Below, piece after piece: positions 25,268 to 32,957 of a stretch of DNA of 64,000 bases; within the stretch, counting starts at the first letter, position 1, and the number at the start of each line of letters is the position of its first letter. A program made the translations under genes and the position numbers. The notes under the pieces are model-generated. The model did no database searches and was not told the DNA's origin. It saw nothing but the letters and a program-made list of their open reading frames with translations. The stretch is from Leptothoe sp034932105 (GTDB lineage Bacteria; Cyanobacteriota; Cyanobacteriia; Phormidesmidales; Phormidesmidaceae): NCBI RefSeq assembly GCF_034932105.1, contig NZ_JAYGIG010000006.1, positions 1 to 64,000 of the forward strand, written 5' to 3'.

Positions 25268-25918
25268 GTGGGCAGTTTAGAACGGCAGCGCGAGCCGAGG
25301 ATTAGTCTAGCGCTCTACTATTTGTTTAAGTGGTCTATGGTCAATCCGGTGCTGCGGGGGTATTTTCGGGGCCGAATTTACGGAGCTGAGCATATGCCCA
25401 AGTCTGGCCCTGTGCTGGTGGTGGCCAACCACGCTAGCGATTTTGACCCGCCCATTGTGTCATCCTGTGTGCGTCGTCCCGTGTCCTATATGGCCAAGCA
25501 GGAGCTGTTTAAGGTGCCGGTCTTGGCCTCAGCCATTCGTGCCTATGGGGCCTATCCGGTGCAGCGGGGCGGTTCTGCCCGTGGAGCGATTCGAGCCGCG
25601 CTGCAACAGCTAGAGCAGGGGTGGGCCGTGGGGGTGTTTTTGCAAGGTACCCGCACCCCCGATGGTCGGATTTCAGATCCTAAGTTGGGGGCTGCGATGA
25701 TTGCGGCTAAGGCCCAAGTCCCTATGGTGCCAGTGAGTTTGTGGGGCACCCATCGTATTTTGCCGCGCGGGGCGATGTTTCCGAAGCCCTGGCCGGTGAC
25801 CGTGCGCATTGGGCCGCCCATTGCCCCCCCCAGTTCTAGTAAGGATAAAGTGGCCTTACAAGCGGTGACGAATTATTGTTGCGATCGCATCCACGCCCTC
25901 CACGATCTAGGGCGTTAG
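25268..25918 (+). CDS. plsC: 1-acyl-sn-glycerol-3-phosphate acyltransferase PlsC
   Basis: The 216-residue product has the acyltransferase motif NHASDFD (His55 and Asp60 of HX4D), a second block GAYPVQRGGSARGA, FLQGTRTPDG in place of the usual FPEGTRS, and VPVSLWGTH. It acylates lysophosphatidic acid to phosphatidic acid at the membrane. GTG 25268 is the best start; there is no better ATG nearby except at residue 24. It is 147 bases after fabD and completes the plsX-fabH-fabD-plsC series. The Q in the third motif, normally E, is an unusual change that may be worth checking. Confidence 0.93.
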   Translation: MGSLERQREPRISLALYYLFKWSMVNPVLRGYFRGRIYGAEHMPKSGPVLVVANHASDFDPPIVSSCVRRPVSYMAKQELFKVPVLASAIRAYGAYPVQRGGSARGAIRAALQQLEQGWAVGVFLQGTRTPDGRISDPKLGAAMIAAKAQVPMVPVSLWGTHRILPRGAMFPKPWPVTVRIGPPIAPPSSSKDKVALQAVTNYCCDRIHALHDLGR

Positions 25919-25941
25919 ACCAGATGGCATTGCTTCAAAGG

Positions 25942-25971
25942 CCGTTGCTTCAAAGGCCTTTGAAGCAACGG
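25942..25971. terminator. 30-bp perfect palindrome after plsC
   Basis: CCGTTGCTTCAAAGG (25942-25956) is followed directly by its complement CCTTTGAAGCAACGG (25957-25971). A preceding partial copy (TTGCTTCAAAGGC at about 25930) makes a direct repeat. It sits 24 bases past the plsC stop. The T-run after it is poor, so its role as terminator is likely but not sure. Confidence 0.55.
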
Positions 25972-26063
25972 TTACAATAACTTTTCAACCTAAAGTGATA
26001 AATTTTGGGCGTTGTTGGCCCTCGGTTTGTACCGATCTCTATTCAGTCCAGCGGAGCACTACT

Positions 26064-26393
26064 ATGTCCGAAACCTTGCGACAAGAGTTAGCCAATATGG
26101 TGGGACCCACCCAGTGGGATTGGCTTAAACCCCATATTGCGCGTGATGTGGTCGTATTAGTGGATCCTCAGCTAGATTTGATCGAGGTGGGCATTGCCCT
26201 GACCCATGACAACGTGCAACTCGTGCAGCGCTGGATCGGTGAACAGCTAATGACCAAACCCACAAAAGAGCAGTTACAAACCTGGGGGGTGGTGGGACCG
26301 AGTAGTCAACTACAGTCCTTAATCGTGCAACCCTATGTTCTAGTGCAGGAGATCGATCAGGCAGCGGACCACGCCAGTGGACTCTCTACATAA
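26064..26393 (+). CDS. DUF2288 family protein
   Basis: The 109-residue product has the layout of DUF2288: an N-terminal helix (LRQELANMVGPTQWDWLKPH), then RDVVVLVDPQLDLIEVGIAL and the segment VQRWIGEQLMTKPT. No function is known for the family. It has no signal or membrane segment. ATG 26064 is chosen because the family begins near here; the upstream frame to 25995 adds 23 unrelated residues. It ends 9 bases before the AI-2E exporter gene, so the two are probably cotranscribed. Confidence 0.85.
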   Translation: MSETLRQELANMVGPTQWDWLKPHIARDVVVLVDPQLDLIEVGIALTHDNVQLVQRWIGEQLMTKPTKEQLQTWGVVGPSSQLQSLIVQPYVLVQEIDQAADHASGLST

Positions 26394-26402
26394 CTAACTC
26401 CC

Positions 26403-27452
26403 ATGGCAACGCCCTCGCTAGAAAAAGTGCAGATTGTCTTGGCCCAGTTAGATAATTCAGCCCTAGTTCGATTTTTATTACTTCTAGCCAGTGCTTGGGC
26501 GTCGCTCCAGGTGCTGGCCTATTTTGAGATTGTGGTGATCGTGTTTGTGATCTCCATGATTTTGGCATTTTTACTGAGTTATCCGGTGCGCTGGTGCCGC
26601 AGGCTCTTGCCCCATGGTGTTGCCGTGTTTGTGGTGTTTATGGTGGCCTTGGTCCTAGTGGTAGGGCTGGTCACCACCTTGGTCCTAGCGGTGATGGCCC
26701 AGGGGCAAAGCCTGCTAGAAAATGGTACGGACTTTCTCAACTCTTTACTGCCGTTGATTGAGCGGATTGAAACCACCCTGCGCCAGTGGAATGTGCAGGT
26801 GGATCTGCAAACCCTAGGGGAGCAGCTGCAGCAACAGGCCACCACATTGGTCGGGTCGGGCCTTGGTTTGGTCCAGACGCTGCTGGAGAATTTTATCCAC
26901 GGTATTCTGATTGCCGTGGTGACCTTTTTTATGATGTTAGATGGCTCCCGGCTTTGGCGCTTGGTGCTGAAAGCGGTGCCAGAACATCAGCGACAGCGGT
27001 TGACCCTCACCATTCAAAAGAATCTTTTGGGGTTCTTTTGGGGACGGCTGCTGTTGGCCATCGTTTTTACCATGTCCACCTTTGTGGTCTTTTTGCTGTT
27101 GAAAATTCCCTATGCCCTTGTCCTAGCGATAATTGCGGGGGTATTTAATTGGATTCCTGGGATTGGTGCCACTTTGGGAGTGTCCCTGGTGGGGCTGTTG
27201 CTATTGTCCCAAGGGATTGGCATAGCCTTGAAAGCGGTGGTGGTGTTCATTTTGTTGGAGCAATTCGAGGAGAATGTGCTGCTGCCCCATGTGATGCGAG
27301 ACTCCCTCAACATCAATCCTGTGGTGATGTTTTTTGCCTTGATTGTGGGATTGCGGATTGCGGGGTTGCTGGGACTGTTTTTGGCCATTCCCATCGCTGG
27401 AGTAATTGTCAGCCTCTTGGATGTGGATGAGATGAAGGGACATTCTATGTGA
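26403..27452 (+). CDS. AI-2E/PerM family transporter
   Basis: The 349-residue polytopic protein has eight predicted membrane helices, a central soluble loop with amphipathic helices (about 105-165), and the family motifs VTFFMMLDGSRLW and FNWIPGIGATLG. Members range from the AI-2 exporter TqsA to sodium/proton or other transporters; the substrate cannot be read from sequence. The pair with DUF2288 just upstream (9 bases) is close enough for coupling. The next gene starts 172 bases on. Confidence 0.88.
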   Translation: MATPSLEKVQIVLAQLDNSALVRFLLLLASAWASLQVLAYFEIVVIVFVISMILAFLLSYPVRWCRRLLPHGVAVFVVFMVALVLVVGLVTTLVLAVMAQGQSLLENGTDFLNSLLPLIERIETTLRQWNVQVDLQTLGEQLQQQATTLVGSGLGLVQTLLENFIHGILIAVVTFFMMLDGSRLWRLVLKAVPEHQRQRLTLTIQKNLLGFFWGRLLLAIVFTMSTFVVFLLLKIPYALVLAIIAGVFNWIPGIGATLGVSLVGLLLLSQGIGIALKAVVVFILLEQFEENVLLPHVMRDSLNINPVVMFFALIVGLRIAGLLGLFLAIPIAGVIVSLLDVDEMKGHSM

Positions 27453-27624
27453 TGTTTTTTTGCCCAGGTGGCCATGGTAACCCCTGTAAAAAATGGAGCT
27501 AAAACTGAGAATGCCAGCCAGCGGCGATACAAATGTTTAGCAGAACCATTAAGCATTTCAACAATGCCCTGAATCTGTTGACGGCATTGGGAAAAATCGG
27601 CATGGTGATTTAAGAGGTCCCCCC

Positions 27625-28659
27625 ATGTCGATGGCCAAATCTGCCCTAAGCCCCCCATCTCTGAATTTAATCCAAAGCCCAATTCCCTGGTTGCGGGCAT
27701 TTTGGAAGTTTTCTCGACCCCACACCCTTGTGGGCACCAGTCTGAGTGTCTTGGGGCTATTTGCCATTGCTTGGGCAACCCGTTACCCCGCCGGGGTGTC
27801 CCCAGGGACATTTCATGTGTGGCAGGGGGTGAGTGCCCTATGGTTGACCTGGTTGGCCTGTATGTGCACCAACATTTACATTGTGGGTCTTAACCAAATT
27901 GAGGATGTCGCTGCTGATCGGGTGACGAAACCCTATTTGCCCATTGCCTCTGGGGAGTTCTCTGCCCCCCAGGCCAAGATGTTGGTAGGGATTGCCTGTA
28001 GTGGGGCGATCCTATTGGCGGTGGTTTCCCAAAGCATTTATTTATTGGGGACGGTCTGTCTGAGTTTAGCGATTGGGACGGCCTATTCCCTGCCGCCGCT
28101 ACAGCTCAAACGATTTCCTCTATTGGGGCCATTGTGCAAACTGCTGGTGCGGGGGGCGGTGGCGAACCTGGGCATATTTCTCCATGCTGCGAGTCAGTTG
28201 GGGCTACTGCGGCCCCAGGTGCCTGGGCGAGTGTGGGTGCTGACACTGCTGGTGCTGGTGTTTAGTGGTGCGATCGCACTGCTCAAAGCCCTACGAGATA
28301 ACCAGACCTATTCCATCGGCGGGTTGACGGGCCCCATGATCTTAAAACTTGTCTGGTGGCTATTGACCGTTTGTTACGCCAGCCTCATAATCGCGGCGAT
28401 GGTTATCCCTGGGATTAACGCGCCATTCTTCATGGTTACCCACGGCCTAGCATTGATGTATTTTTGGTACTTAAGTCATCAGGTGCAGCCCTTATCTGAT
28501 GACACGGAAGCCCCCCAACTGAGCTGTCAAGAGCATGACGAGGATGATATGGGGGCCCAAAAATTGAGCTGCCAAGAATATTTCCAGTTTGTCTGGAAGT
28601 TATTTTTTATTGAATACCTGATTTTTCCCACCGCCTGCTTGCTACACCAGATGGGGTGA
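27625..28659 (+). CDS. hpt: Homogentisate phytyltransferase-like UbiA prenyltransferase, second Asp motif eroded
   Basis: The 344-residue, nine-helix product opens with WKFSRPHTLVGTSLSVLGL, which is typical of homogentisate phytyltransferase, the committed step of tocopherol synthesis. The first Asp-rich motif is present: NQIEDVAADR (Asn90, Asp94, Asp98). The second motif, which in HPT reads roughly KDIPDxEGDRxxNI, is here KALRDNQTYSIGG (221-233), short by several residues and missing the paired Asp. Near the C-terminus the segment LSCQE is duplicated (about 295-320), lengthening the last loop. So the protein may be inactive or use a changed substrate. The rest reads as a normal, unbroken gene. 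Confidence 0.8.
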   Translation: MSMAKSALSPPSLNLIQSPIPWLRAFWKFSRPHTLVGTSLSVLGLFAIAWATRYPAGVSPGTFHVWQGVSALWLTWLACMCTNIYIVGLNQIEDVAADRVTKPYLPIASGEFSAPQAKMLVGIACSGAILLAVVSQSIYLLGTVCLSLAIGTAYSLPPLQLKRFPLLGPLCKLLVRGAVANLGIFLHAASQLGLLRPQVPGRVWVLTLLVLVFSGAIALLKALRDNQTYSIGGLTGPMILKLVWWLLTVCYASLIIAAMVIPGINAPFFMVTHGLALMYFWYLSHQVQPLSDDTEAPQLSCQEHDEDDMGAQKLSCQEYFQFVWKLFFIEYLIFPTACLLHQMG

Positions 28660-28675
28660 ACCCTGCAGCAAGAAG

Positions 28676-29605
28676 ATGGTTTTAAGTTTAATTTGTCCGA
28701 CTAAAGACCCCCAGCCTTGGATGGCTGCTATCCAAGCAATTGCCCCCGACGTGGACCTGCGAGTGTGGCCGGACGATGGGGATAGGGCAGATGTGACATT
28801 TACCCTAGTATGGGCTCAGCCCCAGGGCATTTTCGCCCAGTACCCAAACTTGCAGGTGATTTCGTCCATGGGGGCGGGGGTGGATAATCTTTTGCAGGAT
28901 ACCTCCATTCCTGAACAGGTCACCGTTGTCCGCATGGTGGATCCACGGCTGGTCAGCCAGATGGGGGACTATGTTTTAGCTGCTGCTTTAAACCACGGGC
29001 GACAGTTTTCCCGCTATGGTCAACAGCAACGGCAGCGGCAGTGGCAGCCTCTAGCTCCGCTCAATCTAGATCAAATCACCGTAGGGGTGATGGGCCTGGG
29101 GCAGATTGGTCAGGCGGTGGCCCAGCGACTAGGTCAAGTGGGGTTCTCTGTGGTCGGTTGGTCTCGTCGAGCTAAGGCCATGGCAAAGGTGCAGGTATTT
29201 GCCGGACCCCAACAACTGGCAGACTTCTTATCGGCTAGCAAAATTCTCGTCTGTATATTGCCGTTAACCCCTGAGACCGAGAATATTCTTAATGTCGAGA
29301 CCCTGGGCCAGCTCCCTCCAGGAGCCTATGTGATCAATGTGGCCAGGGGGCACCATTTGGCGGAAGCAGATTTGCTGGCGCTCTTGGATAACCATCATCT
29401 GGCTGGGGCCTGTTTAGATGTGTTTCGCCAGGAGCCTTTACCCCAGGACCATCCCTTTTGGAGTCATCCTAAAATTACCCTGACCCCCCACATTGCTAGC
29501 CTGACTGACCCTGTGTCGGTAGCGCCTCAAATTGTTGAAAACTACCGCCGCTTAACTGCCGGTCGCCCTTTGCTGAATCCGGTGGATCGGCGTCAGGGAT
29601 ATTGA
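28676..29605 (+). CDS. D-2-hydroxyacid dehydrogenase (glyoxylate/hydroxypyruvate reductase A type)
   Basis: The 309-residue product has the NAD(P)-binding motif GVMGLGQIGQAVA with a downstream WSRR that suggests NADPH. The catalytic Arg, Glu and His lie in INVARGH, FRQEPLP and LTPHIAS. The VARGHHLAEADLLALL and GACLDVFRQEPLP blocks match the GhrA branch, which reduces glyoxylate and hydroxypyruvate, useful in photorespiration. The actual substrate is not certain. It begins 16 bases after the HPT-like gene and may be cotranscribed with it. Confidence 0.85.
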   Translation: MVLSLICPTKDPQPWMAAIQAIAPDVDLRVWPDDGDRADVTFTLVWAQPQGIFAQYPNLQVISSMGAGVDNLLQDTSIPEQVTVVRMVDPRLVSQMGDYVLAAALNHGRQFSRYGQQQRQRQWQPLAPLNLDQITVGVMGLGQIGQAVAQRLGQVGFSVVGWSRRAKAMAKVQVFAGPQQLADFLSASKILVCILPLTPETENILNVETLGQLPPGAYVINVARGHHLAEADLLALLDNHHLAGACLDVFRQEPLPQDHPFWSHPKITLTPHIASLTDPVSVAPQIVENYRRLTAGRPLLNPVDRRQGY

Positions 29606-29982
29606 ATCAGGAGACAGGGTGTCAGGAGACAGGGTGTCAGGAGACAGGGTGTCAGGAGACGTGGTCTCTTCTGGCGTGGCGAGGAGATGGCGAAGAAAAA
29701 AGCCCAGCCCTAGGGCTGAGCTTCGATTGAAACGCTTCAAGAAATGCCTGATTAGGCACATGAGTAGTGAACGACGGTTGGACCTAGGGACCACCCTAGG
29801 ATTGCCGATTACGGCATCGGTTGGGTTACCTGGTCACATCATTCCATCCCAACATATCAACCGATGGATGGGGACTTTTGTAGCAAACCCTACGGGTTGA
29901 GCAGATCGACAACGTTGATATGTTTTAGGGCCGTTTCCCAATGGCGGTAAAATTAGCCCTAGGCAGTTAACAGGAGAAGTCT
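29606..29982. ncRNA. Gene-free region with a run of consecutive hairpins (candidate structured RNA)
   Basis: After the 15-bp repeats there are at least five perfect or near-perfect stems: GCCCAGCCC/GGGCTGAGC near 29702-29720, TGCCT/AGGCA at 29745-29758, CCTAGGG/CCCTAGG at 29783-29800, CCGAT/ATCGG at 29805-29820, and AACATATCAAC/GTTGATATGTT at 29851-29924, with AACCC/GGGTT (29886-29898) nested inside. Such density in 220 bases is unusual for a spacer. No known RNA family was recognised. A weak open frame on the plus strand is not convincing. Confidence 0.35.
29607..29664. repeat. 15-bp tandem repeat, about 3.7 copies
   Basis: The unit TCAGGAGACAGGGTG is repeated exactly at 29607, 29622 and 29637, with a partial copy from 29652. 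It begins immediately after the preceding stop codon. Fifteen bases is five codons, so copy changes would not shift a frame, but no convincing gene covers it. Confidence 0.9.
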
Positions 29983-30750
29983 GTGGCAGAGTTAAAGGCG
30001 TTGATTTTTGATGTGGATGGTACCCTAGCGGAAACGGAGCGGGATGGTCATCGACCCGCCTTTAACCAAGCCTTTGCGGATACGGGCATGGATTGGGACT
30101 GGACCCCTGAACTCTATGGCCAGCTGTTGGAGGTGTCTGGTGGTAAGGAGCGGATTTTGGCCTATGTGCAGGACTACCTCAGTGATTTTCAACTGCCTGG
30201 GGGATTTGAGCACCTGGATGCCTTGATCAAGCATCTCCATGTCACGAAGACTAACTATTACAAGCAGTATGCGGCGGCCGGTCAGATTCCCCTACGACCG
30301 GGGGTGGAACGGCTGCTGAATGAGGCTCGCAGGGAGGGAGTGAGACTTGCGATCGCAACCACCACCACCCCAGCCAACGTGCAAGCCCTGCTCGAAAATA
30401 CCCTCGGTGCCGACAGCCTCAACTGGTTTGATGTGATCGCCGCAGGCGACATGGTCCCCCATAAAAAGCCCGCCCCCGACATCTTTGAGTATGCTCTAGA
30501 GCATCTGGACCTACCCGCCGACAATTGTCTAGCCTTTGAGGACACGAACAACGGTCTCCGCTCCGCCACTCCCACCGGACTCAAGACCGTCGTGACCGTC
30601 AACGACTATACAAAGGACCAAGACTTCTCTGAAGCTAAGCTGGTGCTGAGCGATTTGGGGACTCCAGAAACCCCATTTACCGTGCTCGCAGGGGATGCGG
30701 GCGACGCTACCCACTTTACGGTGGCCCTAGCCCGTCAGTTGTGTGCCTAG
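29983..30750 (+). CDS. cbbY: HAD-family phosphatase CbbY (xylulose-1,5-bisphosphate phosphatase type)
   Basis: The 255-residue product begins with ALIFDVDGTLAETERDGHR, where Asp10 is the nucleophile and Asp12 the acid/base. A helical cap (about 20-100), motif II IATTTTPANV and motif III HKKPAPDIFEYAL with the acidic loop AFEDTNNGL follow. The TLAETERDGHRPAFNQAF stretch is specific to CbbY, which dephosphorylates xylulose-1,5-bisphosphate, a misfire product that blocks Rubisco. GTG 29983 follows AGGAG closely. Its end overlaps an alternative start of the next gene. Confidence 0.9.
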   Translation: MAELKALIFDVDGTLAETERDGHRPAFNQAFADTGMDWDWTPELYGQLLEVSGGKERILAYVQDYLSDFQLPGGFEHLDALIKHLHVTKTNYYKQYAAAGQIPLRPGVERLLNEARREGVRLAIATTTTPANVQALLENTLGADSLNWFDVIAAGDMVPHKKPAPDIFEYALEHLDLPADNCLAFEDTNNGLRSATPTGLKTVVTVNDYTKDQDFSEAKLVLSDLGTPETPFTVLAGDAGDATHFTVALARQLCA

Positions 30751-30808
30751 GGGCCTGTGTCCCCAGGATTTTGCGTGTCTTGTGTCTCGGCTTGGGTCTC
30801 TAAAATGT

Positions 30809-31615
30809 ATGACTGAACTGAGCCTAGACCAGTGGTGGCACAGTCCAGCCCGACAGTTATTGGCCTATCCCAGCGGTGATGCAGCCGTTCTGGCCCGCCG
30901 CTGGGATGAACTCCAGACCCATGAGATTGAATCCATTTACCCCCGTGGCCCCCAAACTCTGCTGGGATTAAACATCCTCGGTTTGGGCTATTGCGGAGTG
31001 GTCCTGCAAGTGTGCCACCAAGGCCAAGATCGGGTGCTCAAAATCCGCCGAGAGCCTTCACCCCAGCCTAATCTGAGGCTCGAAGCCGCCATGCAGCTGC
31101 GGGCCAATGGGGTGGGGGTGGCTCCCCAGGTGATCGCCCATAGCGATAACTTTTTGCTGATGGACTACATCGATGGCCCCAGGCTGGTGGACTGGCTACA
31201 AACACCGCCCTCGGTGGCGGCCATTCGCACCGTGGTGACCCAGTTGATCCATCAGGCCCATCGGTTAGATCAGGCTGGCCTAGACCATGGCGATCTGCGC
31301 TGCATTACGGCCCATGGGTTGGTGCTGCCTACGGGGCCTGTGCTGATTGACTTTAGCGGTGCCAGCTTAGACCGCCGACCGGCCAATGTCACCACCCTGG
31401 TACAAGGCTTGTTTATTAGTACTTACGTTGCCCGGCTCCTGCGGCCATGGTTTTCCCAGGTCCATAAAGCTAAGCTGATTGATTACCTACGGCAGTATAA
31501 ACAGCAGCCCTCGTGGGTTCATTTTCAGTCCCTGGTGGCCTATTTGGGACTGGAGCTAGAGCAGCCGCCACAGCTGTCACCAGGAGATTTCGCCTGGGGG
31601 CATTCGGAGAATTAG
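30809..31615 (+). CDS. Archaeal-type Rio/Bud32-like serine/threonine kinase (COG2112-like)
   Basis: The 268-residue product has a degenerate kinase N-lobe (LGLGYCGVVLQVC...RVLKIRRE with the ATP Lys) and a C-lobe with LDHGDL for the catalytic loop and VLIDFSGASLDRRPANVTTLVQGLF for the metal-binding loop. This pattern (HGD ... IDF-x-x-ASL-R-x-x-NVT) is that of a small kinase family best known from archaea, distinct from Hanks-type kinases. Substrate unknown; membrane segments are absent. ATG 30809 is preferred to ATG 30743, which would overlap cbbY and add 22 residues. It follows cbbY closely and is convergent with the M48 gene. Confidence 0.72.
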   Translation: MTELSLDQWWHSPARQLLAYPSGDAAVLARRWDELQTHEIESIYPRGPQTLLGLNILGLGYCGVVLQVCHQGQDRVLKIRREPSPQPNLRLEAAMQLRANGVGVAPQVIAHSDNFLLMDYIDGPRLVDWLQTPPSVAAIRTVVTQLIHQAHRLDQAGLDHGDLRCITAHGLVLPTGPVLIDFSGASLDRRPANVTTLVQGLFISTYVARLLRPWFSQVHKAKLIDYLRQYKQQPSWVHFQSLVAYLGLELEQPPQLSPGDFAWGHSEN

Positions 31616-31638
31616 GTCATGGGCTCTTTTTCTGGGCA

Positions 31639-32469
31639 TTAGAAGGGCAGGGCCGTTGCCTCCCCTGCTAATGCCCAACCTCGTTGCTTGGCCAGGGCTT
31701 CCAATTCTTCAATCCTCGACTGGGTGAGGGGATGGGTGGACTGCCATTCCAACACCTGATTGACTGCTCCCAGGTCCGGTTCTGACTCATTCAGCCGCTT
31801 AAAAAAGTCCAAGCTGTGGCCCAGGTGCCCATAGTGCTCATGCATCATTTCAATAGCATAGACATCGGCCCGTTGCTCCTGATCGCGGCTATAGTGCAAA
31901 TCTGCCAGACTGATGGACCCCGTTAGCATGGGGGGCAGTTGCACCCCCCCTAGGGCTAAGACACTATTCAAACTGAGAAACACCAAGGATCTTCCCAGGC
32001 TGCGGAGGGTATCTCGATGTTCGTAGTGGCCGAGTTCATGGGCCAGCACAAACGCCAGTTCATTTTCCGTCTCAATGTCATCTAAGAGCCCCTGGGTTAC
32101 AAACACATACCCCCCAGGTATGACCATGGCATTGGGGATATCTTCATCCAGGATGTGGAGTTTCAGCTCAGGCCGCTGCTGTAGACTCTCACTGCGCAAG
32201 GCTTCCGCCAAAGACTGGGTATATTCAAACTGCGGCCCATCTTGTATGAGGGTAGCCTCGGCAAACATACTGTCAAAAATTATCTCCCCCACCTTGGCCT
32301 CTGCTTCTGGGCCTATGCGCGCCGCAATTTGAGCCCCTGCCACCCCTAGGCCAACATACACAGCCACCGCCGCTGCAGCCACCGTGCCGATCAGGTAACC
32401 AAAATCGACCAGGGGATGCACTGGGGTTATGTTGACCTCATGGACTATTTCACGCGGGATGTATTTCAT
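31639..32469 (-). CDS. M48-family membrane zinc metalloprotease
   Basis: The 276-residue product has a membrane helix at about residues 22-46 and the M48 zinc site LAHELGHYEHRD, in which His, Glu and His form HExxH, with the third ligand Glu expected downstream (SRDQEQRADVYAIEMM). Upstream NAMVIPGGYVFVTQGLL is the standard M48 lead. Like HtpX or BepA relatives it probably processes or degrades misfolded membrane or envelope proteins. Its ATG directly follows the TAG stop of a DUF74 gene (TAGATG), so translation is coupled. It is the last of a three-gene minus-strand cassette. Confidence 0.93.
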   Translation of the reverse strand: MKYIPREIVHEVNITPVHPLVDFGYLIGTVAAAAVAVYVGLGVAGAQIAARIGPEAEAKVGEIIFDSMFAEATLIQDGPQFEYTQSLAEALRSESLQQRPELKLHILDEDIPNAMVIPGGYVFVTQGLLDDIETENELAFVLAHELGHYEHRDTLRSLGRSLVFLSLNSVLALGGVQLPPMLTGSISLADLHYSRDQEQRADVYAIEMMHEHYGHLGHSLDFFKRLNESEPDLGAVNQVLEWQSTHPLTQSRIEELEALAKQRGWALAGEATALPF

Positions 32470-32910
32470 CTAACGAATACCCGTACCATAGGCCATGATC
32501 TCAACGGACCCGGCCCCCCCTCCGCTTTCCCCAGAAATGTTGGATGTTTCAAAGCGCACGTTGAGGATTTGGGATGCGCCCCATTCAATGGCGGATTCTT
32601 TCATCCGCAGTATGGCTTCTCGCCGTCCTCGGTCGATCAGGGTTTCATAAACGGTGACCCGACCCCCCACGAAATTGCGTAACCCAGCGGAAATGGTCTT
32701 GAAGTAATCATTGGCGATCACGACGCTGCCCACAAACATTTCGGTCTCATGGGCATAGGGTAAGTCTTGCTTGGCTCCCCAGCTCATAATGGGGATATGG
32801 AGGGTGCTTTTTTCGCGTCGCTTAATGTCTTCGTAGTGTTTGCGCTCGCGGTGATTACCAATAAAGTAGCCCAACCCAAGCAAGGTTAGAAAAACGAGAA
32901 TATCTACCAT
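32470..32910 (-). CDS. Membrane-anchored YbjQ/DUF74 protein
   Basis: The 146-residue product has one N-terminal membrane helix (VDILVFLTLLGLGYFIGNH) and then a YbjQ/UPF0145 (DUF74) domain with FVGGRVTVYETLIDRGRREA, which matches the family's conserved G-G-x-x-x-Y-T-x-L-x-x-x-R-x-x-A pattern, ending ILNVRFETSNIS...MAYGTGI. DUF74 domains form pentameric rings and have been called heavy-metal-binding on weak grounds. The gene sits between a soluble DUF74 gene (47 bases upstream) and the M48 protease gene (no gap), suggesting a complex. Confidence 0.85.
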   Translation of the reverse strand: MVDILVFLTLLGLGYFIGNHRERKHYEDIKRREKSTLHIPIMSWGAKQDLPYAHETEMFVGSVVIANDYFKTISAGLRNFVGGRVTVYETLIDRGRREAILRMKESAIEWGASQILNVRFETSNISGESGGGAGSVEIMAYGTGIR

Positions 32911-32957
32911 CAGATTTACCTCCGATTGCTTCCCTAATACTGACTCAAGTGCTTAAT

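Noticed and set aside
25053..25280. 75-codon plus-strand frame between fabD and plsC
   Set aside because: It overlaps the fabD 3' end in another frame and consists of low-complexity Gly/Val; no family resemblance.
29619..29900. 93-codon plus-strand frame over the 15-bp repeat and hairpins
   Set aside because: The first part is only the translated repeat (SGDRV) and the rest follows hairpin sequence; no ribosome site or family resemblance.
29983..29985. Possible frameshift or wrong start at cbbY because no ATG is present
   Set aside because: GTG 29983 has a good AGGAG and gives the full CbbY N-terminus, so the gene is intact.
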